Part shown: positions 8,528-18,009 of the stretch, piece by piece
How the letters are laid out: each line of letters begins with the position of its first letter
Numbering within the stretch: position 1 is the stretch's first letter
From: Paraburkholderia monticola
GTDB lineage: Bacteria; Pseudomonadota; Gammaproteobacteria; Burkholderiales; Burkholderiaceae
Assembly (NCBI RefSeq): GCF_001580545.1
Contig: NZ_LRBG01000005.1
Coordinates: 1 to 64,000, forward strand
Length of the DNA stretch: 64,000 bases
Direction of reading: 5' to 3'
The notes under the pieces: model-generated
Told to the model about the DNA's origin: nothing
Seen by the model: the letters and a program-made list of their open reading frames with translations, nothing else
Databases searched by the model: none
Made by a program: the position numbers and the translations under genes

Positions 8528-9700
8528 ATGAACGCACCGCACGACACGCCCACGAGCCCCACGTTTCCGTCTCGCCTGCCGACCGTCGGCACGACGATCT
8601 TCACCGTGATGAGCGCGCTCGCCGCGGAAAAAGGCGCGGTGAACCTGGGCCAGGGCTTTCCCGACTTCGCCTGCGATCCGCGCATCGTCGACGCGGTCGC
8701 CAACGCCATGCGCGACGGCCACAATCAGTATCCGCCGATGGCTGGCGTGCTGCCGCTGCGCCAGGCGATCTCGGACAAGATCGCGAACCTGTACGGCCGC
8801 CGCTACGACGCGAATAGCGAAATCACCGTCACCGCGGGCGCCACCCAGGCGTTGCTGACTGCGATCCTGTGCACGGTCCATGCGGGCGACGAAGTGATCG
8901 TGATCGAGCCGACCTACGACAGCTATCTGCCGTCGATCGAACTCGCGGGCGGCACGCCCGTCTTCGTCACGCTCGACGCACCCGACTACGCGATCCCGTT
9001 CGACAAGCTCGCCGCCGCGATCACGCCGAAAACACGGCTCATCATGATCAACACGCCGCACAATCCGACCGGCACGGTGTGGCGCCACGAGGACATGCGC
9101 AAGCTCGAGGAGATCGTGCGCGGCACCAACGTGCTGATCCTGTCCGACGAAGTGTATGAGCACATGGTCTACGACAACGCGCCGCATGAAAGCGTCGCGC
9201 GCTATCCGGAGCTCGCGCAGCGCAGCTTCGTGGTGTCGAGCTTCGGCAAGACCTATCACGTGACCGGCTGGAAGGTCGGCTACGTGGCCGCACCCGCCGC
9301 GCTCACCGCCGAGTTCCGCAAGGTGCACCAGTTCAACGTGTTCACCGTCAACACGCCGATGCAGATCGGTCTCGCCGATTACATGAAGGACCCCGCGCCA
9401 TACATCGACCTGCCGGCGTTTTATCAGCACAAGCGCGACTTCTTCCGCGCCGGCCTCGCGAAATCGCGCTTCAGGCTGCTGCCGTGCACGGGCACCTATT
9501 TTCAGTGTGTCGACTATTCGGCGATCAGCGATCTGCCCGAAGCCGAATTCGCCCAATGGCTGACCGGCGAAATCGGCGTGGCGGCCATCCCGGTGTCGGC
9601 GTTCTATCACGAGGCGCACGAGTCGGGCGTGGTGCGTTTTTGCTTCGCCAAGCAGGAAAGCACGCTCGCCACCGCGCTCGAACGGCTCGTGCGGCTCTAG
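8528..9700 (+). CDS. PLP-dependent aminotransferase, methionine aminotransferase (YbdL-like)
   Basis: A 390-residue class I/II aminotransferase of the YbdL/kynurenine aminotransferase group. Motifs include GAVNLGQGFPDF near residue 40, the substrate loop HNQYPPMAG, NTPHNPTG, and the PLP-lysine segment SSFGKTYHVTGWKVGYV. The family transfers the amino group of methionine or aromatic amino acids to 2-oxo acids, and methionine is the best guess for YbdL-like sequences. It is cytoplasmic. The gene appears to be transcribed alone, with a convergent GST gene downstream and no clear terminator between them. Confidence 0.85.
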   Translation: MNAPHDTPTSPTFPSRLPTVGTTIFTVMSALAAEKGAVNLGQGFPDFACDPRIVDAVANAMRDGHNQYPPMAGVLPLRQAISDKIANLYGRRYDANSEITVTAGATQALLTAILCTVHAGDEVIVIEPTYDSYLPSIELAGGTPVFVTLDAPDYAIPFDKLAAAITPKTRLIMINTPHNPTGTVWRHEDMRKLEEIVRGTNVLILSDEVYEHMVYDNAPHESVARYPELAQRSFVVSSFGKTYHVTGWKVGYVAAPAALTAEFRKVHQFNVFTVNTPMQIGLADYMKDPAPYIDLPAFYQHKRDFFRAGLAKSRFRLLPCTGTYFQCVDYSAISDLPEAEFAQWLTGEIGVAAIPVSAFYHEAHESGVVRFCFAKQESTLATALERLVRL

Positions 9701-9809
9701 GATTCTCCGCGCGATGTCACGAACGAATCCACGTTCCTTGCCATCGCGCTTAGCGGCATGGGTGTGCGCCTCGCACCCTTGCCCGCTTCACAACACTGCG
9801 GTCCTTCCC

Positions 9810-10457
9810 TCAGGACGCACGCGACGCGGCGACCCAAGCCTTGCGATCCTCGGTCACGCGCTGCGCGGCCGGTCGCGCGTTGATCGTCTTCACGTAGCGC
9901 TTCCAGTCGATCCCCGCTTCGAGCAGAAAATCGCGGCCGTAAATGGTCTGCGTCGTCATCCCGACGAGCGGCAGACTCACGTAGCCGGCGGTATCTGCCA
10001 CGCTGAACTGCTCGCCGCACAGATACGGCGCGAACTTCGCGATCCGCCTGAAGCCGGCGATGTGATGCGTGAGCAGCTTTTCGACCCGCCCTTTCGTCGC
10101 GTCACTGACGGTGCCGCCGAAAAACGCTTCCTTGTACAGATTGCGCACCGTCAGCTCCAGATGCACGTCGATGAAGAAGATCATTTCGCGCTCCTTGGCC
10201 GCTTGCCACGGATCGGCGGAGAAGATCTGCCTGTCGGGAAAACGCGCAGCCAGATATTCGATAATGCACTGCGACTCGCACAGATCGCCCTGCTCGGTCT
10301 GCAGATAAGGCACTTTGCCGAGCGGCGAATGCTCGAGCATCGCCGGATCCTGACTCGGCTTCACGAGTTCCTCCTCGAACTCGATGCCATGCTCGAGCAG
10401 CACGAACTTGACCTTGTTGAAGTAGTTGGAAAGCGCGAAACCGCACAGCTTGATCAT
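9810..10457 (-). CDS. Glutathione S-transferase family protein
   Basis: A 215-residue soluble GST. The N-terminal thioredoxin-like domain (1-80) contains the cis-proline region LGKVPYLQ and the ESQCIIEYL glutathione-binding segment (Ser of the ES pair). The C-terminal helical domain (about 90-215) contains the FSVADTAGYV N-capping motif. The catalytic residue is not evident; SN near residue 10 is the likely region. It starts about 100 bases from, and divergently to, the hydroxyacyl-CoA dehydrogenase gene, so the two may share a regulatory region. Confidence 0.85.
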   Translation of the reverse strand: MIKLCGFALSNYFNKVKFVLLEHGIEFEEELVKPSQDPAMLEHSPLGKVPYLQTEQGDLCESQCIIEYLAARFPDRQIFSADPWQAAKEREMIFFIDVHLELTVRNLYKEAFFGGTVSDATKGRVEKLLTHHIAGFRRIAKFAPYLCGEQFSVADTAGYVSLPLVGMTTQTIYGRDFLLEAGIDWKRYVKTINARPAAQRVTEDRKAWVAASRAS

Positions 10458-10535
10458 CGGGTGTGTCCTTGTGTCATCGTGTGTGAGACCGCGCGTCGAA
10501 GTCGAAGCCGCGGCTTTTGATCAGATCATCCAATA

Positions 10536-10555
10536 AATTGCACGATCGTGCTATT
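10536..10555. promoter_or_regulatory. Palindromic operator-like site upstream of the beta-oxidation genes
   Basis: The perfect 12-base palindrome GCACGATCGTGC (10540-10551) is extended by three further matching bases on each side after one mismatch. It lies 30 bases before the hydroxyacyl-CoA dehydrogenase start. Its geometry matches the site at 20861-20882, which precedes the opposed acyl-CoA dehydrogenase block. A TetR-family repressor is a plausible ligand, by inference only. Confidence 0.5.
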
Positions 10556-10584
10556 CTGAAATAACCATGGAGTCAGGCATCACA

Positions 10585-12141
10585 ATGAACTCTCGCAATT
10601 TCCGTATCGAGACCATCGGCATTGTCGGCACCGGCGCAATGGGCCGCGGCATCGCGCAGATCGCGGCGCTCGCGGGCCTGCAGGTGCGGCTCTACGACAC
10701 CAACGCGGCCGCGGTCGGCGCCGCGCGCGACTATCTCGCGGAGACTTTCGCCAAATTGACGGCCAAAGGCAAGCTCGAGCAGTCGCGCTCGCTTGCCGCG
10801 CTCGCGAACGTGAGCGGCGTGCAGGCAGTCAGCGAACTGGTCGGTTGCGATCTGGTCGTCGAGGCGATCGTCGAAAAGCTCGATGTTAAGCAGGCGCTGT
10901 TTCGCGAGCTCGAAACCGTGGTCAGCGGCCGCTGCATCCTCGCGTCGAATACGTCGTCGCTGTCGATCACCGCGATCGCCGCGGGCTGCACCGATCCCTC
11001 GCGCGTGGTCGGCTATCACTTCTTCAATCCGGTGCCGTTGATGAAAGTCGTCGAAGTAATCGACGGCTTGCGCAGCGACCCCGAGGCCGGCGACGCGCTG
11101 ATGGATCTCGCGCGCCGCCTGGGTCACACGCCCGTGCGCGCGAAGGACATGCCCGGCTTCATCGTCAATCACGCGGGCCGCGGCATGAATACCGAGGGCT
11201 TGCGCGTGGCGGGCGAAGGTGTCGCGAGCTTTGCCGACATCGACCGCATCATGCGCGAGCAGGCGGGCTTTCGCCTCGGGCCGTTCGAGCTGCTGGACCT
11301 GACCGCGCTCGACGTGTCGCATCCGGTGATGGAATCGATCTATCACCAGTTCTACGAAGAACCGCGCTATACGCCGTCGCCGATCACCGGCACGCGGCTA
11401 TCGGGCGGACTGCTCGGCCGCAAGAGCGGCGAAGGTTTCTATCGTTACGTGGACGGCAAGCAGCAAGTCCCTGCCGAAAACCCCGCGCCGACCACGCTGC
11501 CGCAAAGCGTGTGGGTCAGCAAGCGCTACCGCGAGGCCTACGAAGCCGTCGTGCAACTAGTCGGCAAAGCGGGCGTGCCGCTCGACGAAGGTGCGACGCC
11601 CGCCGCCGGTTCGCTGATCGTCGTCACGCCGTTCGGCCATGACGCGACCACGGCCACGGTCGACGAAGCGCTCGACGCAAGCCGCGTCGTCGCCGTCGAC
11701 GCGCTGTTTCCGCTGGTCGGCGCGCAACGCCGCACGCTGATGACGACTCCGGCCACGACACGCGCCGCCCGCGATAGCGCGCATGCCCTCTTCGCCGCCG
11801 ATGGCGTGCCCGTCACCGTGATCCGTGATTCGACCGGCTTCGTCGCGCAACGGGTAGTCGCGACGATCGTCAACATCGGCTGCGACATCGCGCAAAAGCA
11901 GATCGCGACACCGCAGGACATCGACCTCGCCGTCACGCTCGGCCTCGGCTATCCGCGCGGACCGCTTGCGCTCGGCGATGCGCTCGGCGCCACTACCATT
12001 CTCACCATCCTGCGCAACATGCACAGCGTGCTCGGCGAGCCGCGTTACCGTCCTTCGCCATGGCTCGCAAGACGCGCGCAACTCGGCCTGTCGCTCACGC
12101 ACCGCGACGCCGCCGATATCCAACCGGAGACCCAGTCATGA
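10585..12141 (+). CDS. 3-hydroxyacyl-CoA dehydrogenase (PaaH/FadB-type, two C-terminal domains)
   Basis: This enzyme oxidises L-3-hydroxyacyl-CoA to 3-oxoacyl-CoA with NAD. An N-terminal Rossmann fold (GTGAMG at about 15-20) is followed by the NTSSLSI and GYHFFNPVPLMKVVE motifs, a first HCDH C-terminal domain (about 190-285), then a second related domain (about 410-510) with STGFVAQR and GLGYPRGPL. The 518-residue length fits the PaaH-type proteins. An in-frame ATG lies at 10567; 10585 was preferred because GGAG lies upstream, though its spacing is long. The stop overlaps the next start (ATGA), indicating translational coupling with the hydratase. Confidence 0.88.
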   Translation: MNSRNFRIETIGIVGTGAMGRGIAQIAALAGLQVRLYDTNAAAVGAARDYLAETFAKLTAKGKLEQSRSLAALANVSGVQAVSELVGCDLVVEAIVEKLDVKQALFRELETVVSGRCILASNTSSLSITAIAAGCTDPSRVVGYHFFNPVPLMKVVEVIDGLRSDPEAGDALMDLARRLGHTPVRAKDMPGFIVNHAGRGMNTEGLRVAGEGVASFADIDRIMREQAGFRLGPFELLDLTALDVSHPVMESIYHQFYEEPRYTPSPITGTRLSGGLLGRKSGEGFYRYVDGKQQVPAENPAPTTLPQSVWVSKRYREAYEAVVQLVGKAGVPLDEGATPAAGSLIVVTPFGHDATTATVDEALDASRVVAVDALFPLVGAQRRTLMTTPATTRAARDSAHALFAADGVPVTVIRDSTGFVAQRVVATIVNIGCDIAQKQIATPQDIDLAVTLGLGYPRGPLALGDALGATTILTILRNMHSVLGEPRYRPSPWLARRAQLGLSLTHRDAADIQPETQS

Positions 12142-12926
12142 GCGCCGCCCTGCTCGCTTCACGCCCCGCCAGCAGCGAATCCACGCTAGTCCTCACGCTT
12201 TCGAACCCCGGTGCGCGCAACGCGCTGCATCCGGACATGTACGCAGCCGGCATCGAAGCGTTCGATACCGTCGAGCGCGATCCGTCGATTCGGGCCGTCG
12301 TGATCACCGGCGCCGACAACTTCTTCTGCGCGGGTGGCAACCTGAACCGCCTGCTCGAAAACCGCGCGAAAGATCCGTCCGTGCAGGCCGATAGCATCGA
12401 CATGCTTGCTCAATGGATTTCGGCGCTGCGGCTATCGTCGAAACCGGTCATTGCCGCCGTGGAAGGCGCGGCGGCCGGCGCGGGATTTTCGCTCGCGCTG
12501 GCCTGCGATCTGATCGTCGCCGCCGACAATGCCAAGTTCGCGATGTCGTACGCACGCGTCGGCTTGACGCCCGACGGCGGCGGCTCGTGGTTCCTTGCGC
12601 AGTCGCTGCCGCGTCAGTTGGCCACCGAGGTGCTGATCGAAGCCAAGCCGATCGGCGCCGCGCGTCTGCACGAACTCGGCGTCGTCAACCGGCTCACGAA
12701 GGCCGGCACCGCGCTCGATAACGCGCTCGGCTGGGCCGACGAGCTCGGCGCGATTTCGCCCAATTCGGTCGCGCGCATCAAGGGGCTGATCGCCGCGGCC
12801 GGCACGCAGCCGCTCGTTGACCATCTGGTCGCCGAGCGCGATAACTTCGTCGCGTCGCTGCATCATCGTGACGGTCTCGAAGGCATCACCGCGTTCCTCG
12901 AAAAACGCGCGCCGGTCTACAAATAA
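12138..12926 (+). CDS. Enoyl-CoA hydratase/isomerase family protein
   Basis: A 262-residue crotonase-fold protein. The oxyanion-hole segments are visible as ITGADNFFCAGGNL and AAVEGAAAGAGFSLALACD. The usual second catalytic Glu region reads YARVGLTPDGGGSWFL, with Asp at the expected site. Close Burkholderia relatives have been labelled oxepin-CoA hydrolase (alternative type), so a role in phenylacetate-type ring degradation is possible, but general beta-oxidation is equally consistent. It overlaps the preceding dehydrogenase by four bases and has a GGAG ribosome site inside that gene. Confidence 0.85.
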   Translation: MSAALLASRPASSESTLVLTLSNPGARNALHPDMYAAGIEAFDTVERDPSIRAVVITGADNFFCAGGNLNRLLENRAKDPSVQADSIDMLAQWISALRLSSKPVIAAVEGAAAGAGFSLALACDLIVAADNAKFAMSYARVGLTPDGGGSWFLAQSLPRQLATEVLIEAKPIGAARLHELGVVNRLTKAGTALDNALGWADELGAISPNSVARIKGLIAAAGTQPLVDHLVAERDNFVASLHHRDGLEGITAFLEKRAPVYK

Positions 12927-12947
12927 GCGACGGGAGAGCCGCCCGAC

Positions 12948-13664
12948 ATGCCCGACTACCAACTGCCGAAACGTCGCCGCATCTACCTGATGCGCCACGG
13001 CGACGTCACCTATTTCGACGACTCCGGCCGCGCGATCGATCCCGAAACCGTGCCGTTGAACGCGAACGGTCGCGAGCAGGCGAGCGCGGCGGGCCGCGTG
13101 TTCGCCGCGCAGCAGGTGCGCTTTGACCGCGTGATCGTCAGCGGCTTGCCGCGTACGATCGAAACCGCGCAACGCGTGCTCGCCGAAACCGGCCAGCAGA
13201 TCGAAGCGGAGATCGAGCCCGCGTGGCAGGAGATTCGCGGCGGACGGCTCGGCAGCATTCCGCCGAGCGATATCGAGGCGGCGTTTCTCGGCGTATTCGA
13301 CGGCATCGTGCCGGAGAGCATGCGCTTTCTCGATGGCGAAACGATCGGCGAGCTGTTCGATCGCGTGCTGCCGGCCGTCACGGCGCTGCGCGAGGACGCC
13401 TCGTGGGACACCGTGCTGCTGGTGCTGCACGGCGGCGTCAATCGGGCGATCCTCTCGCACGCGCTGACGGCCGGCGGCCGCACGTTCTTCGGTCATCTGT
13501 CGCAGGCCACCGGCTGCATCAACGCGCTCGACGTCGGCACCGCGCCGCGCGACTGGGTCCTGCGCATGCTCAACTATTCCCCACCGTCGCCGTTGCATCG
13601 CGACGTCCGCAACACCACGATGGAAATGCTCTACGCACAATTCGTTCAATACCAGCGTAGCTAA
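12948..13664 (+). CDS. Histidine phosphatase (phosphoglycerate mutase-like) family protein
   Basis: A 238-residue protein with the catalytic RHG motif in RRIYLMRHGDV near residue 11-18 and the second histidine in VLLVLHGGVNRAIL. The conserved Arg/Glu pair is present (VSGLPRTIETA and PAWQEIRGG). The fold covers phosphatases and mutases, and the substrate cannot be read from sequence. The gene sits 21 bases after the hydratase and 20 bases before the APH-like kinase in a rightward operon, so an acyl-CoA or sugar-phosphate substrate is possible. Confidence 0.8.
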   Translation: MPDYQLPKRRRIYLMRHGDVTYFDDSGRAIDPETVPLNANGREQASAAGRVFAAQQVRFDRVIVSGLPRTIETAQRVLAETGQQIEAEIEPAWQEIRGGRLGSIPPSDIEAAFLGVFDGIVPESMRFLDGETIGELFDRVLPAVTALREDASWDTVLLVLHGGVNRAILSHALTAGGRTFFGHLSQATGCINALDVGTAPRDWVLRMLNYSPPSPLHRDVRNTTMEMLYAQFVQYQRS

Positions 13665-13684
13665 CACCGAACTGGAGGAGACCC

Positions 13685-14791
13685 ATGGCGCCAGCCACGC
13701 AGACCGGCGAACCCGCAAGCGGCCAGGACTACTCGGCTTTCGAGGGCACCCGCCCGGTCAACGAGCGGCAACGCTTCGACAACGACGCGCTCGCCGCATG
13801 GCTGGCGGGGCACGTCGACGGCTTCGAGGGGCCGCTCACGCTCGAGCAGTTCGCGGGCGGACAATCCAATCCCACGTTCAAGCTGATCACGCCGTCGCGC
13901 TCCTACGTGATGCGCGCGAAGCCCGGACCCGCCGCGAAGCTGCTGCCATCCGCGCATGCGATCGAACGCGAATACCGCGTGATGCACGCGCTCACCGACA
14001 CCGACGTGCCGGTCGCGCAGATGCTCGCGCTGTGCGAAGACGAAAGCGTGATCGGCCGCGCGTTCTATGTGATGGAGTTCGTGGAAGGCCGCGTGCTGTG
14101 GGATCAATCGCTGCCCGGCATGACGCCCAGCGAGCGCGCGGCGATCTATGACGAAATGAATCGCGTCATCGCGGCGTTGCACCGTGTCGACGTCGCGGCC
14201 GCCGGCCTCACCGATTACGGCAAGCCCGGCAATTACTTCGCACGCCAGATCGGACGCTGGAGCAAACAGTATCTGGCATCCGAGACCGAGCCGATCGACG
14301 CGATGCATCGGCTGATCGACTGGCTGCCGCAGCATATGCCCGCGGAGACGAGCGGCCGTACCTCGGTCGTGCATGGCGACTATCGGCTCGACAACCTGAT
14401 CTTCGATCGCAACGAGCCGCGCGTGCTCGCGGTGCTCGACTGGGAACTGTCGACGCTCGGCGATCCGCTCGCCGATTTCGCGTACCACTGCATGGCGTGG
14501 CATGTCGACCCGGCGCAGTTCCGCGGCATCGCGGGACTCGATTGGGCCGCGCTCGGCATTCCCGATGAAGCGCGGTACGTCGAGCGCTATTGCGAACGCA
14601 CCGGGTTCGAGATTCTTGGCGACTGGAATTTCTACCTGGCGTACAACATGTTCCGCATCGCCGCGATCCTGCAAGGGATCATGAAGCGCGTCGTCGACGG
14701 TACCGCGTCGAGCGCGCAGGCACTCGACGCCGGCCGGCGCGCGAAGCCAATGGCCGAACTGGCCTGGCATTACGCGCAGAAGGTTCTCTAG
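13685..14791 (+). CDS. APH-family phosphotransferase (ACAD10/11 kinase-like)
   Basis: A 368-residue aminoglycoside phosphotransferase-fold kinase with LEQFAGGQSNPTFKL near residue 55, the catalytic loop VVHGDYRLDNLIF, and the metal-binding VLDWELSTLGDPLADFAY. In eukaryotes this domain is fused to acyl-CoA dehydrogenases (ACAD10 and ACAD11) and phosphorylates 4-hydroxyacyl-CoA. Here the kinase and an acyl-CoA dehydrogenase are adjacent separate genes. A role in processing hydroxylated acyl-CoA is therefore a reasonable inference. An AGGAG ribosome site precedes the ATG (ggaggagaccc). Confidence 0.85.
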   Translation: MAPATQTGEPASGQDYSAFEGTRPVNERQRFDNDALAAWLAGHVDGFEGPLTLEQFAGGQSNPTFKLITPSRSYVMRAKPGPAAKLLPSAHAIEREYRVMHALTDTDVPVAQMLALCEDESVIGRAFYVMEFVEGRVLWDQSLPGMTPSERAAIYDEMNRVIAALHRVDVAAAGLTDYGKPGNYFARQIGRWSKQYLASETEPIDAMHRLIDWLPQHMPAETSGRTSVVHGDYRLDNLIFDRNEPRVLAVLDWELSTLGDPLADFAYHCMAWHVDPAQFRGIAGLDWAALGIPDEARYVERYCERTGFEILGDWNFYLAYNMFRIAAILQGIMKRVVDGTASSAQALDAGRRAKPMAELAWHYAQKVL

Positions 14792-14839
14792 ACGAGAACG
14801 GCGCCCCTCATTCGCAGTCCGTTATCCGCGAGGTCTCAG

Positions 14840-16099
14840 ATGAATTTCGATTACACCCCGAAAGTCCAGGCGTTACGCGAAAAACTGCTCGCCTTTTTCG
14901 ACGAGCACATTTATCCAAACGAGCAGGCGTTCTATGCGGAGATCGCGCGCAATCGCCAGAACGGCAACGCATGGGTGCCGACCGAACTGATCGAGCAACT
15001 CAAGCAGAAGGCGCGCGAGGCCGGCCTGTGGAATCTGTTCCTGCCGCAATCGGCGCGCGGCGCCGGCCTGACGAACCTCGAGTACGCGCCGCTGTGCGAG
15101 ATCATGGGCCGGGTGCCCTGGGCGCCGGAAGTGTTCAACTGCAACGCGCCGGACACCGGCAACATGGAGACGATCGAGCGCTACGGCAGCGAAGACAACA
15201 AGCGCGAGTGGCTCGAACCGCTGCTGCAAGGGCAGATCCGTTCGGCGTTTCTGATGACGGAACCGGAGGTCGCATCGTCGGATGCGACGAACATCCAGAC
15301 CAGCATCGTGCGTGAAGGCGACCACTATGTGATCAACGGTCACAAGTGGTGGTCCTCTGGCGCGGGCGATCCGCGCTGCAAGGTTTATATCGTCATGGGC
15401 AAGACCGATCCCGACGCGCCGCGCCATCAGCAACAGTCGATGATCCTCGTGCCCGCCGACGCCACCGGCATCACCGTGCACCGTCCGCTCACCGTGTTCG
15501 GTTACGACGACGCGCCGCACGGCCACATGGAGATCACGCTCAACAACGTGCGCGTTCCCGCCACCAACCTGCTGCTCGGTGAAGGCCGCGGCTTCGAGAT
15601 CGCGCAAGGGCGCCTCGGACCGGGACGCATCCATCACTGCATGCGCCTGATCGGCCTCGCCGAACGCGCGCTCGAACTGATGGCGAAGCGTTCGCTGCAA
15701 CGTGTCGCGTTCGGCAAGCCGGTCGCAGCGCAGGGTGTGACGCAGGAGCGTCTCGCGGAGGCACGCTGCATGATCGAGCAGGCGCGTCTGCTCACGCTGA
15801 AGACCGCGTACATGATGGACACCGTCGGCAACAAGGGCGCGCGCGGCGAGATCGCGATGATCAAGGTGGTCGCGCCCAACATGGCGTGTCAGGTGATCGA
15901 CTGGGCGATTCAGGCCCATGGCGGCGGCGGCGTCAGCGACGACTTCCCGCTCGCCTACGCGTATGCGTCGGCGCGCACGCTGCGCTTCGCCGACGGCCCC
16001 GACGAAGTGCACCGCAACGCGATTGCCAAGCTCGAACTCGCGCGTCATATGGATGCGGGCGCGGCGGCTCGCGTGGAAATGCCGGTCACACGCGGTTGA
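14840..16099 (+). CDS. Acyl-CoA dehydrogenase (ACAD10/11-like)
   Basis: A 419-residue FAD-dependent acyl-CoA dehydrogenase. The N-terminal helical domain is followed by the beta domain with [15 protein letters not shown] and [16 protein letters not shown]. The C-terminal helical domain contains [16 protein letters not shown] and [14 protein letters not shown]. The catalytic base position differs from the YEGT of short-chain enzymes: the C-terminus reads [18 protein letters not shown], as in the ACAD10/11 class. It is the last gene of the rightward block, 48 bases after the kinase. It is likely to start beta-oxidation of a long or unusual acyl-CoA. Confidence 0.88.
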   Translation: MNFDYTPKVQALREKLLAFFDEHIYPNEQAFYAEIARNRQNGNAWVPTELIEQLKQKAREAGLWNLFLPQSARGAGLTNLEYAPLCEIMGRVPWAPEVFNCNAPDTGNMETIERYGSEDNKREWLEPLLQGQIRSAFLMTEPEVASSDATNIQTSIVREGDHYVINGHKWWSSGAGDPRCKVYIVMGKTDPDAPRHQQQSMILVPADATGITVHRPLTVFGYDDAPHGHMEITLNNVRVPATNLLLGEGRGFEIAQGRLGPGRIHHCMRLIGLAERALELMAKRSLQRVAFGKPVAAQGVTQERLAEARCMIEQARLLTLKTAYMMDTVGNKGARGEIAMIKVVAPNMACQVIDWAIQAHGGGGVSDDFPLAYAYASARTLRFADGPDEVHRNAIAKLELARHMDAGAAARVEMPVTRG

Positions 16100-16231
16100 G
16101 TGCAACAGCAGCGGCTCTCCGTGGGCGGGAAGCCTGAGTCCGCGGCAAGCAGCATCGCGCGATCTATGCTCTAATTTTCGACGACGGCGGCGCCCTCTTT
16201 GCGGCGCCGCTTTGACGAACAAGGAGCCAGG

Positions 16232-16933
16232 ATGATCGACGTTTATAGCTGGGCGACCCCGAACGGCCACAAGGTTCATATCATGCTCGAGGAGACCGGG
16301 CTGCCCTACACCGTGTATGGTGTGAATATCGGTGCGGGCGACCAGTTCACACCCGAATTTCTCGCCATCAGTCCCAACAACAAGATTCCCGCGATCGTCG
16401 ATTCCGACGGCCCGAAAGGCGTCGATGGCCGGCCGTTCGCGCTGTTCGAATCGGGGGCGATCCTGATTTATCTCGCCGAGAAAACCGGCAAGTTTCTACC
16501 GACCGACCCAGCCGCGCGCTACACAGTGCTGCAATGGCTGATGTTCCAGATGGGCGGGCTCGGTCCGATGCTCGGACAAACGCATCACTTCCGCGTGTAT
16601 GCGCCCGAGCAGATCGAATACGCGGTCAATCGCTACACCAACGAAGCGCGACGTCTGTACGGCGTGATGGACACGCAGCTCGGCAAGACGCGTTATCTCG
16701 CGGGCAACGACTATACGATCGCGGACATCGCCGCGTTTCCGTGGACGCGTTCGTGGAAAAATCAGGGCATCGACCTCGATACGTTGCCGAACGTAAAACG
16801 CTGGCACGAAGAGATCGCTGCGCGGCCAGCGGTGGTGCGCGGCGTCGAAGTACTCGCGTCCGCGCGCGTGCCGCTCATGGACGACAAGGCGAAAGAGATC
16901 CTGTTTGGCGCGACGCAGTACGCAAAACACTAG
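16232..16933 (+). CDS. Glutathione S-transferase, nu-class/YghU-YfcG-like
   Basis: A 233-residue GST with a thioredoxin-like domain beginning MIDVYSWATPNGHKVHIMLEE. NGHKV is characteristic of the YfcG/YghU group, in which the Asn/Thr near the N-terminus contacts glutathione disulfide. The segment ISPNNKIPAIVD carries the cis-proline, and FESGAILIYLAEKTG the gamma-glutamyl-binding residues. A C-terminal DYTIADIAAFPW motif is present. Members of this group act as disulfide-bond reductases. AAGGAG lies 5-6 bases before the ATG, and a terminator follows. Confidence 0.88.
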   Translation: MIDVYSWATPNGHKVHIMLEETGLPYTVYGVNIGAGDQFTPEFLAISPNNKIPAIVDSDGPKGVDGRPFALFESGAILIYLAEKTGKFLPTDPAARYTVLQWLMFQMGGLGPMLGQTHHFRVYAPEQIEYAVNRYTNEARRLYGVMDTQLGKTRYLAGNDYTIADIAAFPWTRSWKNQGIDLDTLPNVKRWHEEIAARPAVVRGVEVLASARVPLMDDKAKEILFGATQYAKH

Positions 16934-16971
16934 TTTCAGGCCGTCGCGCCGACACGGCGCGACACAAACAG

Positions 16972-17008
16972 AAAGCGCGAGCGGCGTGCAAGCCGACTCG
17001 CGCTTTTT
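16972..17008. terminator. Bidirectional terminator between GST and MaoC genes
   Basis: AAAGCGCGAG (16972-16981) pairs with CTCGCGCTTT (16997-17006), with a T-run on the plus strand and A-rich sequence on the left that gives T residues on the minus strand. It separates the convergent GST and MaoC genes. Confidence 0.8.
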
Positions 17009-17032
17009 CATTTCATCTGCGCCGCAAACACG

Positions 17033-17521
17033 CTAGAAATAATGGCGCGTGATGAACTCGGCGACGCACACCGGTCGCTCGCTGCCCTGACGCTCCAGCG
17101 TCACATTCCACGCGAGCTGCACGCCGCTGTTCTCGACATCGGTCACCGACTCCACTGCGAACTTCCCGCGCAACGACGAACCGACCAGCACCGGTGACAC
17201 GAAACGCACGCGATTCAAGCCGTAGTTGACGCCCATGCGTTGCTCGATCCTCACCGTTTTGCCGAGCAAAGCCGGAATCAACGACAGCGTCAGAAACCCA
17301 TGCGCGACCGGCCCACCGAACGGCGATTCGCGCTTGGCCCGCTCGGGATCGATGTGAATCCATTGATGATCGCCGGTCGCCTCGGCGAAACGGTTGACCC
17401 TGTCCTGATCGACGACGAGCCATTCGCTGACGAGTGGCTCCGCGCCGATGAGCGCACGCAAAGCTTCCGCGTTGTCGAACGCGACGATCGTCGACGTGCT
17501 AGCCGCCGCGCTTGCCGTCAT
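17033..17521 (-). CDS. MaoC family (R)-hydratase, second of a pair
   Basis: A 162-residue hotdog-fold protein with the hydratase 2 motif: FAEATGDHQWIHIDPERAK provides the catalytic Asp and His, and FGGPVAHGFLTLSLIPALL completes the site. Such enzymes hydrate trans-2-enoyl-CoA to (R)-3-hydroxyacyl-CoA. Its start overlaps the stop of the upstream MaoC gene, so the two are translationally coupled and might form a heterodimer. It is the last gene of the leftward block. Confidence 0.85.
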   Translation of the reverse strand: MTASAAASTSTIVAFDNAEALRALIGAEPLVSEWLVVDQDRVNRFAEATGDHQWIHIDPERAKRESPFGGPVAHGFLTLSLIPALLGKTVRIEQRMGVNYGLNRVRFVSPVLVGSSLRGKFAVESVTDVENSGVQLAWNVTLERQGSERPVCVAEFITRHYF

Positions 17522-17976
17522 GCCGCTGCTCCCGGTTTGCGCAGGCCGAAGATACCGTTCGAGCTCACCGTGATCACCGTTTCGCCGTGCTGATTGATGC
17601 CTTCCCAGCGCGTCGACACGATGCCGCGATCGGGTTTGCTCTGCGACACGCGCTTGTCGACGATGACGTTCATCATCGTGATCGTGTCGCCGACACGCAC
17701 CGGCTTCAGCCAGCGAATCTCGTCAATACCGGGTGAGCCCATCGAGGTCGAATCCGCCAGCAGGTTGCGCACGAGCATGCCCATCATCACCGAGCACGTG
17801 TGCCAGCCACTGGCGACGAGACCGCGGAACGGCGATTCGGCCGCGGCGGTTTCGTCGAGATGAAACGGCTGCGGATCGAACTTCTGGGCAAACTCGACAA
17901 TCTCCTCGCGCGTGAACGTGTGCTTACCGACTTCACGGCACGTGCCCACTTCCATGTCTTCGAAACTGATTTTCAT
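17518..17976 (-). CDS. MaoC family dehydratase, first of a pair
   Basis: A 152-residue single hotdog-domain protein. The segment FAQKFDPQPFHLDETAAAES carries the Asp/His pair of the hydratase 2 motif, and FRGLVASGWHTCSVMMGML the substrate-cover helix. It overlaps the following MaoC gene by four bases and follows the small acyl-CoA dehydrogenase subunit by 33 bases. The context supports enoyl-CoA hydration directly after the dehydrogenase step. Confidence 0.85.
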   Translation of the reverse strand: MKISFEDMEVGTCREVGKHTFTREEIVEFAQKFDPQPFHLDETAAAESPFRGLVASGWHTCSVMMGMLVRNLLADSTSMGSPGIDEIRWLKPVRVGDTITMMNVIVDKRVSQSKPDRGIVSTRWEGINQHGETVITVSSNGIFGLRKPGAAA

Positions 17977-18009
17977 CGTGCAACTCCTTTGTCCGGTTGA
18001 ACGGCCCGA

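Noticed and set aside
14873..16279. A 468-codon minus-strand open frame opposite the acyl-CoA dehydrogenase
   Set aside because: Antisense shadow; the plus-strand dehydrogenase has all family motifs.
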